Shown here: piece after piece, positions 36,061-44,956 of the stretch
Position numbering within the stretch: the first letter of the stretch is position 1
How the letters are laid out: each line of letters starts with the position of its first letter
Source: Haloarcula vallismortis ATCC 29715
GTDB lineage: Archaea > Halobacteriota > Halobacteria > Halobacteriales > Haloarculaceae
Direction of reading: 5' to 3'
DNA: 50,992 nt
Assembly (NCBI RefSeq): GCF_000337775.1
Contig: NZ_AOLQ01000027.1
Coordinates: forward strand, 1 to 50,992
Translations under genes and position numbers: made by a program
Notes under the pieces: model-generated
Databases searched by the model: none
What the model was told of the DNA's origin: nothing
What the model saw: only the letters and a program-made list of their open reading frames with translations

Positions 36061-36536
36061 TTACTTGCCCCCGCCTGAACGGCTGGACGCGCCGTCGCCA
36101 CCGTCCCTTGGGGCCAGCAGGTACCCGAAGGCCGTCGTTCCCGATGCGGGCCCACCTCCAATTCCAGCGTCTGTCGCTCCTCGACGGCGCCGAACTCAGG
36201 AAAGTACTCGGTCGCCGTTGTTCGTACGTCACTGACGCCGAGCGGATGGACACGGAGTAGGGCTGAGTCGTCGTAGCCAGCTGTCGCCCGCACCGTCCCC
36301 GAATTCCCGACCCTAACGGCGACCTCCGGATGGAAGTGGAGCCGCGAGACGCTCGGCTTGGTCGCAGCGTCTGGCCCTTGGAGTTCGTCCCGGACCAGCA
36401 ACCAGTCGTCACTCGCAAGAATCGCCCTGTCATGTCGGTACGACACCGGTGCGGCGTTGGCTGTCTCGTAGCTCCCTTTGAACAGGTTCGGGTCGGTCCC
36501 CCTGTAGTCGGCTGTAGGCTCCGTCCGCGCACCCAT
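36061..36536 (-). pseudogene. Heparinase II/III-like protein, C-terminal remnant with frameshift
   Basis: The reverse-strand frame from 36536 reads like the C-terminal beta-sandwich of a heparinase II/III-type lyase: D-W-L-L-V-R-D-E-L-Q-G, then H-F-H-P-E-V, a run of strands, and E-Y-F-P-E-F-G followed by T-L-E-L-E-V-G. Near 36150 the natural continuation moves to another frame (A-S-G-T-T-A-F-G-Y-L-L-A-P-R-D-G-G-D) and ends at a TAA at 36061-36063. The unshifted frame instead runs into low-quality sequence down to 35988. The whole N-terminal catalytic part is missing. It is therefore a decayed polysaccharide-lyase gene at the edge of the glycan region. Confidence 0.55.
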
Positions 36537-36572
36537 CAGAGACTAGCTGCAGTCGGAGGCATCCGAGTCGGC

Positions 36573-37820
36573 TCAGTCATCGTCTGAGCTGGGGGCCGCG
36601 TGGGGTATCTGTCGTTCGCTCGCCGTCAGCGCCCGGATTTCTTCGCCGAGCCGGTCCGCGATGGCCCCGCGGCCGTATTCCTCGGCTACGAGGGAGCGTC
36701 CGTCTCGCCCCATCGTCGTCCGACGACCGGGGTTTTCAAGAAGAGCGTCGATTGCGGCCGCGATGTGTTTCGGGTCCGCTTCCGTGTGAATACCCGCTTC
36801 TGTTTCGGTAACGAACCGTTCGATTTCCCCGCGCCCGGTGGCTACGACTGGGAGCGAGCACGCCAGATACTCGTAGAGCTTCGTGGGCATCGCGTAGTCG
36901 AGTTCCGGGCTGTCCTTTATCGGTGCTAGCCCGACAGCCGCGTCGTTGAGAATCTCCGGGACCTGCTCTCTATCTACCAAGCCGACGAACTCCACGCTGT
37001 CTTCGAGGTCGAGTTGCTCCGTCACCGTTTGGAGCCGGGAAACCTCGTCTCCGTCGCCGACCAGTCGGAGTTTCACGTCGTCGCTCGACACATATTGCAT
37101 CGCCCGGATACACGGTTCGAGCGCCTGGGCGCTCCCGATGTTTCCCGTGTACACGATTTGTTCATCATCGCCGGCCCCGCCTTCCGGCGTGAACCGGTCG
37201 GTGTCGACGCCGTTCGGGATAATGCGAACCTGGTCCCGGAGTTCACCCCCGTAAGCATCGGTGACAGCATCGCCGAGCGTCTCCGTTGTCACAGTGATTC
37301 TATCGGCAGTGTGTAATGCGACCGACTGGAACGCGCGTCCGACTTTCACCAGCGGGCTGTCCGCCGTGATGTAGCCCAAGGCAATCGAGTTTTCAATCCA
37401 CAGGTCGCGTACGTCGACGACCCACGGTTTCCCGATGGCAACGGCGACGAGCCCAGGGATCCCGGTGGTAATCGGCGGCGTCGATGTCATGACGACATCG
37501 TACTGTCTGAAATTCACCACCAGCCAGAGCGCCGCGTGAAGCGCGAAGACGAGGTAGTACGGCAGTCGGCGGAGCAAGGAAGGGTTCTCCGTCTGGGGCT
37601 GCCACGTCCACAGACGGTGGACAACCACTCCGTCGTCGTGTTCCGTCCGCTCGCGCTCCCACGTTCGCTCGAAGTTACCGGGCGGATAACACGGGGATGG
37701 TGCCAGTACCGTCGTGCTGATGCCGCCGTCAAGGTTGACGGCAGTATCGTGGATTCTCGACGCGTTTCCCCCTTTTTCAGGCGGGTACCGCTGGGAGACG
37801 ATAACGCAATCCGTCGTCAT
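36573..37820 (-). CDS. Glycosyltransferase family 4
   Basis: 415 residues, GT-B fold. N-terminal Rossmann part has S-Q-R-Y-P-P-E-K-G-G-N-A-S-R-I, a typical Gly-rich acceptor loop, and T-S-T-P-P-I-T-T-G near 112. The C-terminal half has I-P-N-G-V-D-T-D-R-F near 200, Y-T-G-N-I-G-S-A-Q-A, L-V-G-D-G-D-E, and Y-A-M-P-T-K-L-Y-E-Y-L-A-C-S-L-P-V-V-A near 320, the nucleotide-sugar binding block with its acidic residue. It resembles WbuB-like transferases of surface polysaccharide clusters. No signal peptide; hydrophobic stretch near 85-100 may touch the membrane. It lies on the reverse strand just upstream of the heparinase remnant. Confidence 0.88.
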   Translation of the reverse strand: MTTDCVIVSQRYPPEKGGNASRIHDTAVNLDGGISTTVLAPSPCYPPGNFERTWERERTEHDDGVVVHRLWTWQPQTENPSLLRRLPYYLVFALHAALWLVVNFRQYDVVMTSTPPITTGIPGLVAVAIGKPWVVDVRDLWIENSIALGYITADSPLVKVGRAFQSVALHTADRITVTTETLGDAVTDAYGGELRDQVRIIPNGVDTDRFTPEGGAGDDEQIVYTGNIGSAQALEPCIRAMQYVSSDDVKLRLVGDGDEVSRLQTVTEQLDLEDSVEFVGLVDREQVPEILNDAAVGLAPIKDSPELDYAMPTKLYEYLACSLPVVATGRGEIERFVTETEAGIHTEADPKHIAAAIDALLENPGRRTTMGRDGRSLVAEEYGRGAIADRLGEEIRALTASERQIPHAAPSSDDD

Positions 37821-38312
37821 CGGAGCCAGATGTGTGCCGCAACTATCCCTCCCGGGCGATTCTCACATGACGGTGACAACACGCCCGTCGGTCTGTCGCT
37901 TGTCATTGAATCATTGCACCGTATCCCTGACAGGGATATTAGTATGTGTCTGATACTCCACCGGCGGTCTGCGGACAGGCCAGTTATGCGTTCTCTTGAC
38001 TCTTAGGCTGTCACGATGGTCATGGGCCCCGGAGCGTGTGCCTTCTGTTGAGGGAGACGACCGACTTTAGAACCTGACCAGACTCGACCTCGTCTGCCTT
38101 GTATGATACCTCCTCATTCCGGTTATTAAACACTTATATTGTCATATTTGACTTGCTCGTGAAGCCAATCAATACGTACGTGTGGTTATCTGGTAATTAT
38201 ATTATCTATTTAAACAAGTAAGATTGATGTATCTACTATACTAGTATAGTAAAAGTGTAGATAATTGTCATATACCTGCTTCAAGCGCATGTGTATGTTC
38301 GATAAGCACAAA
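37821..38312. other. AT-rich intergenic region
   Basis: About 490 bases without a believable gene. From about 38105 to 38275 the sequence is strikingly AT-rich, with several TATA-like and TAGTATA motifs including a near-duplicated ACTATAC/TAGTATAG stretch around 38234-38252. This could be regulatory or foreign DNA. The promoter of the glycosyltransferase gene must lie near 37840-37870. Confidence 0.4.
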
Positions 38313-38632
38313 ATGACTGACGGCAAATAAGGACAAATCCGGACATTCAGCCACTCTAAGCGCAAACGAACGTGGTAAAGTAAACCTTAACAGACGGAGT
38401 CGCTTCCAGTTCGGACTGACAGCGGTAACCGCGGCCTTCGGTGTCGGCAACCTGGGTATGAGTATCGCCGGGCAAGAGACCAACACTCACACGACAGGTT
38501 TCAGCGAGATCGTGTAGCGAGTCCAGATCAGTATCTGAATCGGGTGTGTTCGAACTGGGATGAGTTTCTCGTCTCGGTCTGAACTTCTGATGGTACTGCC
38601 GCCCGGTCCAGTTATGGACTGGTAAATACAAG
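38313..38632 (+). pseudogene. Remnant of a Tat-exported beta-helix-type protein
   Basis: ATG at 38313 starts M-T-D-G-K then hits TAA. One frame over, a stretch runs to a TAG at 38515 reading N-R-R-S-R-F-Q-F-G-L-T-A-V-T-A-A-F-G, a twin-arginine signal with hydrophobic core, then a Gln/Thr-rich linker and G-F-S-E-I-V. Further on, another frame reads L-P-P-G-P-V-M-D-W just before a TAA at 38630, which recalls the F-P-P-G-x-Y-x-W opening turn of haloarchaeal right-handed beta-helix proteins. At least one frameshift and a stop interrupt it and the helix body is missing. The Tat signal is clear; the family is inference. Confidence 0.4.
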
Positions 38633-38906
38633 GTACGCCGGCTTCACCCCCTCTCTGATGCCGTGTACCGACACACGATACGCACTTGGAATCCGAGTGG
38701 ACACTTGGAACGAACTAGGTTCTCCTGCGTTGGCGAGGCTGCAACGAGGCGAATTCGCGACCGCTGTCCGAGGCTTTCTATAAGAAGCCCATAGTAATGT
38801 TCCAAGCAGCTCAGTTAGAGACGATAGACATGATTCACTCCATCCGTCCACGGTACCGCTCTCTCCGTTTCAGCTCAGGGGACACTGATACCTGTCTGTC
38901 TCTGTT

Positions 38907-39722
38907 ATGACTGCTAGCTCTGGGGTTCTCAGCCGTCGTAGGCTCATCGCTCTTGTCGGCGGTGTCGTGACCGCTATTTCGGGCGTACTCTACAGGTGGC
39001 TTCCGGGTGTCGACACCGGTGATGGCGACACTTCCAACGAGACTACCGGCTCGGCAGGGGCGTCAGTCCAACCGACCGCAACGCCGACTGGACCCACCGC
39101 AGAGCCCAACGTACCGCGGGACGCCGAAAGCATCGGTGGCTACGGCTCGGAGTCGAATCTGAACGGCCCCAGTTTGGCCGCGGCAAGGCGCAACCTCCAA
39201 GCTATCCGCGATGCTGCTGAGGCCGCCGGCAAGGGAGGGACAATATATGTTCCCGAAGGCGAGTATTACTTCGGCGACGAGGATTCGGGCTTCAGTCCGT
39301 ATGTTGAGTTCGGAGAGGCCGGACCACCGGGTGTTTCAATCTTCGTTAAGCGGCCGACAAATTGACGCTCGCGATCACCGAGCACGCTGCCGCCGATAAC
39401 CGTCCGAACTAGGGCGCGTTCATATGATACGGCGGGTGCGAACACGCCTCCGCCGAAGTCAGAGACATCAGACTGGACGGCAACTACGAGAACATCACCG
39501 GACTCGCCGAGAAGGTAGTTGGGCCGAAAACATCTACCACAGAGCTAGCACTCCTTCGCTCAAACGGAATGTCGACAAACTATACATCAGCCCGGACTTC
39601 CATGGCCGGTTTTTCATCAACAACCTCCGAAGACGGGGAACAACCCTGACCACTGCCATCATGGAAAACGCCCTCTTCAGCGACATGGCAGACTACGCGT
39701 TCCAAACACAGAACGAGATCTG
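38907..39722 (+). pseudogene. Decayed pectate-lyase-like beta-helix protein gene
   Basis: The frame from ATG 38907 gives a Tat signal (S-R-R-R-L-I-A-L-V-G-G-V-V), a Thr/Pro-rich linker, and G-G-T-I-Y-V-P-E-G-E-Y-Y-F, the usual first turn of pectin-lyase-fold proteins, then stops at 39363. The continuation is in a second frame (L-A-I-T-E-H-A-A-A-D-N-R-P-N, then A-E-V-R-D-I-R-L-D-G-N-Y-E-N-I-T-G-L) broken by in-frame TAG at 39410 and TGA at 39425, and from about 39510 in a third frame (W-A-E-N-I-Y to D-Y-A-F-Q-T-Q-N-E). Two frameshifts and two stops make it nonfunctional. Near 39720 it changes into a truncated DUF1616 gene on the other strand. Confidence 0.65.
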
Positions 39723-40445
39723 GGACGGGTACTCCGACGCGACGAGTTCCCCACTGTCGGACTCAGTCACCAGCGCGAACTCCGTGAACTGCTCGCCCCG
39801 CTCCGGCGACATGGCTGCATAGCCGATACCAGTTCCGGAGACAGTAAGCCCGAATACCAGCAGGACATGCAGCGCCCGGACACCGGCCGACGGCCACAGG
39901 AGCGCCCGAGACCGTGCGTTCGTCACCCACCGAAGGGGAGTGAACCGCTCGGCCGGTGGCATCCGAAGCCGTCGGCCCGCCGCAGCAACCGTGAAAAGCA
40001 CAGTCGTGACCCCAGTAGAAAGCTGGAACAACCCGGTTGTTACACCGAACGACACCAAGACTAACCCGAGCCCTACCAGCGGCACCAGACAGATGCTGAC
40101 AGCGACCGCGAGAACGAGCCGCTCACCGGGCGATATTCGTCCAACCTGGTCCTCGAACGGGCCTGCTCCAGAAGCGCGGCGTGGGAACAGTAGGAAAACT
40201 AGGGCATGTCCCGGCGCGATGGGGACCGCACCCAGACCGAGAATAGCCTGCAGGGACAACTGTCCGACGAACCCCTGGCCGGCGGCGAGATGCCAGAGCC
40301 CGAGGAGCCCGACCAGCAGCAGATCGACTGGGAGCGCATCCACATCGATGTCTGCGTCTACGTCAGTTGCCGTTACCGGCTGGTGAAAGCGGAGTAATAA
40401 AATAAGACAGTTGCTACTGGGATGCTTACGGTCGGCGTCGTGCAT
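39693..40445 (-). pseudogene. DUF1616 membrane protein, truncated at its C-terminus
   Basis: The 250-residue frame has about four hydrophobic segments (near residues 38-60, 65-90, 110-135 and 138-165), a basic loop, a fifth segment near 195-215, then S-P-E-R-G-E-Q-F-T-E-F-A-L-V-T-E-S-D-S-G-E-L-V, which is the conserved start of the extracellular DUF1616 domain. The intact relative at 47701 has L-Y-I-L-G-E-N-E-N-G-E-L-V-A-G-E-Y at the same place. Here the match ends after S-E-Y-P-S-Q-I near 39720 and the last few codons are antisense to the beta-helix remnant. The roughly 100-residue outer domain is lost. The start at 40445 is uncertain. Confidence 0.6.
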
Positions 40446-40531
40446 ACCCCAGTCCCGAGTGTCCGACTGTTACAAGCGGACTGGAACGCTCTCACAGGCG
40501 AGTTCCACCCTCGGAGCCGCGTCCAGCCGCG

Positions 40532-41647
40532 TTACTCTGTTGCTGTGACCGTCTCCTCGACGGCGAGTTCCGGAACTGTATCGAGAATCTGAACGGCGGC
40601 TGTCCCGTCTCCGAACGGCGTCGTCCAGCCGCCGGCCTTGCCACGCATTTGCGCCGCCGCCGCGACGATGGCGCTTGGGTCCCGGCCTGCGACGCAGTTC
40701 GCACCGACGAACGCCGTCTCGGGCCGTTCGGTCCCGTACCGGAGCGTCACACACGGCGTCCCAAGGATGCTGGTCTCTTCCTGAACGCCACCAGAATCAG
40801 TAAACACTAGATCTGCCGCGCTCTCCAGTCGGAGGAAATCGAAAAACCCCAACGGCTCGACGAGTCGAACCCGGTCTGGGACTGCGATACCGAACTCTTC
40901 GAGGCGGTCCTCTGCACGGGGGTGTATCGGGTAGATGACCTCGCTGTCCACTCGAGCGCTGGCCCGCGAAACGCCGCTAAGAACCCGCTCGAATGCGTCC
41001 CGGTCGTCGACTGTCTCCGCCCGGTGGGCGGTCAGGAGGTCGAACTGCCCCTCGGTGACCCCAAGTTCGGTCAGAATCTGACTCTGGCTCGCGGCTTTGT
41101 CGTCGTAAGTCTGGACCGCGTCCACGACCGTGTTTCCGGTGACTGTGATGCAATCCTCCGGAATTCCTTCATCTCGGAGTAGCGACGCCGTCTCCTCAGT
41201 CGGCGGGAAGAGATAGTCGGAGACGTGGTCGATAATGACTCGGTTGGTCTCCTCGGGCATGTCGTCATCGAAGCTCCGAAGCCCGGCCTCGACGTGGGCC
41301 ACCTCGACGGGCATCTTGCTCCCCGCGAGTGCACCCGCGAGCGTGGAGTTCGTATCGCCCTGGACGAACAGGACTGCCGGTTCGACATCGTGGAGTTCGG
41401 CCTCGATACCAGCGAGCATCGCGCCGGTCTGTGCTCCGTGGTCATCCGAGCCGACTTCAAGATTCGTGTCCGGTGGTGACAGCCCGAGCTGTCGGAAGAA
41501 GACTGCGTCAAGAGAGTCTGAGTAGTGCTGCCCGGTGTGGATTACGTGCGTGTCGATGCCGCGGCGGTGGCACTCCTGGATTACCGGTGCTAGCTTGATT
41601 ATCTCCGGACGCGTTCCAAGAACGAAGCTGGCGGTGCTCGCAGTCAT
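40532..41647 (-). CDS. wecB: UDP-N-acetylglucosamine 2-epimerase
   Basis: 371 residues from the ATG at 41647; converts UDP-GlcNAc to UDP-ManNAc. GT-B-like fold with F-V-L-G-T-R-P-E-I-I-K-L-A-P near the N-terminus, H-T-G-Q-H-Y-S near 37, V-Q-G-D-T-N-S-T near 95, H-V-E-A-G-L-R-S near 117, P-E-E-T-N-R near 128, L-T-A-H-R-A-E-T near 205, and D-S-G-G-V-Q-E-E near 280, the full set of WecB active-site blocks. An in-frame start at 41692 is possible, since a TTTATAAC box lies around 41735. The downstream wecC-type dehydrogenase gene lies immediately upstream in transcription, giving a UDP-ManNAcA supply pair. Confidence 0.92.
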   Translation of the reverse strand: MTASTASFVLGTRPEIIKLAPVIQECHRRGIDTHVIHTGQHYSDSLDAVFFRQLGLSPPDTNLEVGSDDHGAQTGAMLAGIEAELHDVEPAVLFVQGDTNSTLAGALAGSKMPVEVAHVEAGLRSFDDDMPEETNRVIIDHVSDYLFPPTEETASLLRDEGIPEDCITVTGNTVVDAVQTYDDKAASQSQILTELGVTEGQFDLLTAHRAETVDDRDAFERVLSGVSRASARVDSEVIYPIHPRAEDRLEEFGIAVPDRVRLVEPLGFFDFLRLESAADLVFTDSGGVQEETSILGTPCVTLRYGTERPETAFVGANCVAGRDPSAIVAAAAQMRGKAGGWTTPFGDGTAAVQILDTVPELAVEETVTATE

Positions 41648-41789
41648 TGTCGTCCCCGGTTTCGCAGGTCGAGCGTCCGATGCCGGTCGCATCCAGTCGG
41701 TTCCATACCGGGTCCGTGAGGCACCAACAGAATTGTTATAAAGTTCCTACGCCGCCGCCCGCGTCACTGTGGTACCAATCCTGCCCGGC

Positions 41790-43070
41790 TCAGAGCGTCT
41801 GGACATCAAACCCATGGTCGCTCCACCGCTCCGTGTCGATAACGTCGACCGGGTCGACCACGGTCCGGTCCGCCATCTTCGAACCGATAGCTGCCGGGTC
41901 GAGTTCGCCGAACTCGTCATGTGCCGCCCCGAATATCACCGCATCAGCCCCGTCGACTGCGGTATCGAGCGAGACAAGTTGTAGCCTCGAATCCGTCGCC
42001 CGTGGATCGTGGATGGTAACAGAACTCTCGCCCCAACCGCCATCCATGGCCGTTCGTGCCTCCGTCGTAACATCTCCCAGTAATTTTGCGACCTCTAAGC
42101 CAGGGCTGTTCCGTGTGTCGCTGACGTTCCCCTTGTACGTGATTCCAAGGACAGCCACGGTCTTGCCGTGCAGCGATCCGACGGCGTCCTCAACCATTCT
42201 GACGACGTGTTCCGGCATCCGGTCGTTGACCTGACTCGCCACGTCCAGTAGTTCTGTCGCACCTGTCCCGTCACTCAGGAAATGTGGGTCAACGGGGAGG
42301 CAGTGCCCGCCGACGCCGGGACCAGGATTCAGAATGTCGACCCGCGGATGGTTGTTCGCGAGGGTGATAGCGGACCGCACGTCGACGCCGTAGTTCTCGG
42401 CCAGCAGTGCAAGCGTGTTCGCGTACGCGATGCTGACGTTCCGCTCGGCGTTTTGTGCGAGTTTCACGAACTCGGCGGTCGTCGGGTCGGCGGCGACGTG
42501 GATGTCCCCGCTGGTGAGCGGCTCGTAGAGGGACTCAATGGCTCTGGCAGACGCCTCGTCGACGCCGCCGACTATTCGGTCGTTGGTCCGGAGTTCAGTG
42601 AGAGTGTTCCCCGGCATCACCGTCTCCGGCGTGTATCCCAGGACCACATCGTCTCCGACATCGAGGCCCCCGCGGGAGAGAATCGGGGCCAGAACTCCGG
42701 TGGTCGTTCCCGGCGGGACCGTCGACTCCAGAACCACGGTATCGCCAGGCCGGAGTACGCTCGCCACGTTCCGACTGGCGTCTTTCACACAGGTGAGATC
42801 CGCCTCGCCGTTCATTTCATCGTACGGCGTTGGGACACAGATTATGTGCACATCGGCCGGTCGCGGCCGGGGGATTAACGATAGATTCCCATCCAGTGCG
42901 TCCCGGACGTACGACTCGAAGTCCGGTTCACTGATATTCGGTTCGCCCTCGCTGAGGCTCTCGAGCACGTCCTCGTTGACGTCGAAACCGATGACATCGG
43001 TGCCGTCGTTGGCGAAGTGCGATGCCGTCGCGAGCCCGATGTAGCCGAGCCCGTGGACGCAGATCGTCAC
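41790..43070 (-). CDS. wecC: UDP-N-acetyl-D-mannosamine dehydrogenase (UDP-sugar 6-dehydrogenase)
   Basis: 426 residues. N-terminal NAD fold with V-H-G-L-G-Y-I-G-L-A-T-A at 4-15, an E-S-T-V-P-P-G-T-T motif near 115, Y-T-P-E-T-V-M-P-G near 145, the middle helix A-E-R-N-V-S-I-A-Y-A-N, and catalytic Cys in G-P-G-V-G-G-H-C-L-P-V-D near 265; C-terminal domain with G-I-T-Y-K-G-N-V-S-D-T-R-N-S-P. Oxidises the C6 hydroxyl of UDP-ManNAc to the uronic acid with two NAD+. WecB directly downstream makes UDP-ManNAc the likely substrate, over UDP-glucose. Confidence 0.9.
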   Translation of the reverse strand: MTICVHGLGYIGLATASHFANDGTDVIGFDVNEDVLESLSEGEPNISEPDFESYVRDALDGNLSLIPRPRPADVHIICVPTPYDEMNGEADLTCVKDASRNVASVLRPGDTVVLESTVPPGTTTGVLAPILSRGGLDVGDDVVLGYTPETVMPGNTLTELRTNDRIVGGVDEASARAIESLYEPLTSGDIHVAADPTTAEFVKLAQNAERNVSIAYANTLALLAENYGVDVRSAITLANNHPRVDILNPGPGVGGHCLPVDPHFLSDGTGATELLDVASQVNDRMPEHVVRMVEDAVGSLHGKTVAVLGITYKGNVSDTRNSPGLEVAKLLGDVTTEARTAMDGGWGESSVTIHDPRATDSRLQLVSLDTAVDGADAVIFGAAHDEFGELDPAAIGSKMADRTVVDPVDVIDTERWSDHGFDVQTL

Positions 43071-43287
43071 GTCTTCCAGACCTCCCGTGGGTCTCGGGGC
43101 GATTCACGGCGCTGTCCCCGCTCCAGACAGTCCGGTTTGGGTTCGTGTCCCATTGGCCTACGAATGCAATACAGTACCCTTTGTTATGCAGAAGTTGTGT
43201 GCGATCAGAAACCGCAGGAGCCGGGTAAACCATGCCTGACGACAGAGATGGCACATGGTAATTGGTGCCGCACCGTCGTATCGACGG

Positions 43288-44607
43288 CTACTGTCGGTAC
43301 AGTTCCAGAGAGTGGAGAATGATTCCGGTGAAGGAAGCGAGGATACCGGTGATTGTGAAGGTAGTGCTCGCCAGTGCGTGCCCGAGCGGAAAGGTCCCGC
43401 TCTGGAGATAATTGAACATCGTAAGGTACGTGAACAGGAATCCAGCGAGGACGAAGCAGACACCGGGGACGCCGAGCAGCAGAATCGGGTGCTCACGCTC
43501 GACCGTCCGGATGATGTTCCCGACAAGCGTGAGTCCGTGCTCGACCGGACCGAGATTGTTGGACGCTTCCACGTCGTAATCTATCGTCGTCGGCACCTCC
43601 GCTATCTGGTAGCCGTTCGAGTGAGCGTGGTACAGAATGTTCGTGCTGGCGTCCATCCGGTCGCCGATCGAACTGTCCGAAGCCAGCGAATCTATCGCTG
43701 CCCGGCTATACGCACGGAAGCCGCTCTGCGTGTCGCTAATCTGTTTGGTCGGCGTGAGAATTCCGAGGCTGAGGTTGGTCATGAGGTTGACCGTGAACAG
43801 CCCGAACCGCCTGTACAGCGGCATCTCGGTCTCGGCGTCGTCGTCGAACCGGTTCCCGATGACAATGTCCGCGTCCGACTCCCGCTGCCGTTCGATTAAC
43901 TCCGGGATGTCGCTCGGGTCGTGTTGCCCGTCGGCGTCAAGGACGACCAGGTAGTCGGTGTCGCTCCGGTCGGCCTGCTCGAAGATGCTCTTGAGCGCAC
44001 CGCCGTATCCGACGTTGCGCTCATGTTCGTACACCGTCGCGCCGGCCGCGTCCGCAATCTCGACAGTGTTGTCGGTACTGCCGTCGTCGACTACAAGGAC
44101 GCTGTCGGCGTACTCCATGGCCGACTCGACCACGCTTCCGATTGCCCCCGCTTCGTTGTACGCTGGGATTCCGACCATGACGGTCGGCTCCGGGTCGGTG
44201 ACCGGTTCGATACGAGCGTCAATAGTGAACTTCTCGGTGCCTTTCAGCGCTTCACGGCTTGCCGGGAGATTGACCGACCCATCCCCGCCGCCGTGGTACA
44301 CGAGACCTGGATAGCCTGCCTGCTTGGCGTACCGCCGCAGCCGCTCCCGAGGGGTATCAGCTTCGGTCCGATTCTCGGTCGGCTCGACCACCTCTGCGTC
44401 GAGCCAGCGGGCGAAGGCGAGTGCCTGTGGGTCGGCGTCGACAGTCGCGGTGACGATTGCCTGGTGTGCCCGCGAGTGTATGCGGAGAATCTCGGCTGCA
44501 ATCCACTCGGCGTTTGACTCTGTCGCGACCAGTCCTACCGCGGGCAAGTTCTTCGAAACCTCACGGATGCCATCGCTAGCGGGCGATTGCTGGACTCTAT
44601 CAGACAT
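43288..44607 (-). CDS. Glycosyltransferase family 2 with extra N-terminal domain and membrane tail
   Basis: 439 residues in three parts. About 1-135 is an extra domain (A-E-W-I-A-A-E-I-L-R-I-H-S-R, then L-A-F-A-R-W-L-D-A-E-V-V) of unknown role. About 140-350 is a GT-A domain with V-G-I-P-A-Y-N-E-A-G-A-I-G near 148, V-V-D-D-G-S-T-D-N-T near 175, and V-V-L-D-A-D-G-Q-H-D-P near 220. About 370-435 holds two transmembrane segments. This is the layout of dolichol-phosphate sugar synthases of archaeal N-glycosylation and surface glycans. It is divergent from the epimerase and upstream of wecC on the same strand. Confidence 0.87.
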   Translation of the reverse strand: MSDRVQQSPASDGIREVSKNLPAVGLVATESNAEWIAAEILRIHSRAHQAIVTATVDADPQALAFARWLDAEVVEPTENRTEADTPRERLRRYAKQAGYPGLVYHGGGDGSVNLPASREALKGTEKFTIDARIEPVTDPEPTVMVGIPAYNEAGAIGSVVESAMEYADSVLVVDDGSTDNTVEIADAAGATVYEHERNVGYGGALKSIFEQADRSDTDYLVVLDADGQHDPSDIPELIERQRESDADIVIGNRFDDDAETEMPLYRRFGLFTVNLMTNLSLGILTPTKQISDTQSGFRAYSRAAIDSLASDSSIGDRMDASTNILYHAHSNGYQIAEVPTTIDYDVEASNNLGPVEHGLTLVGNIIRTVEREHPILLLGVPGVCFVLAGFLFTYLTMFNYLQSGTFPLGHALASTTFTITGILASFTGIILHSLELYRQ

Positions 44608-44956
44608 GTCTGCCCCACTCCCGAACCGCTCTTGACGGCGGCCGCTCGGTGTGGTCGTCCACGAACGCCGGTACGCATATTAGCATCATTGTGTCGGGTA
44701 GTGGACTCCGTTGTGCTCCGCTGTGTACTAGTTGACATATTGTTATTCCCAGCTTTCCGAGATTTGCGCTCTTCTACGCCGTCTGCAGTGAGCAGGTAAC
44801 AAAGATTAGTACCCCTCGGAGCAGGCCGACGTGTCCGCGTCGCAGCCACAGGACGACTCACACCGGTAGCTGGCCCGTGGCACGCCTCTCCCTCTTGGAA
44901 CAACAGCCGTATGCATACGAATAACTTAAACTGTGAAACCCACGTCTCAAAACGAC
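44608..44956. promoter_or_regulatory. Divergent promoter region of GT2 and epimerase genes
   Basis: 349 bases. AATAACTTAAAC at 44919-44930 is a TATA-like element about 27-38 bases ahead of the epimerase ATG at 44957, with a TATGCATA palindrome-like stretch beside it. The reverse-strand promoter of the GT2 gene lies somewhere in 44640-44760. No gene is seen. Confidence 0.4.
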
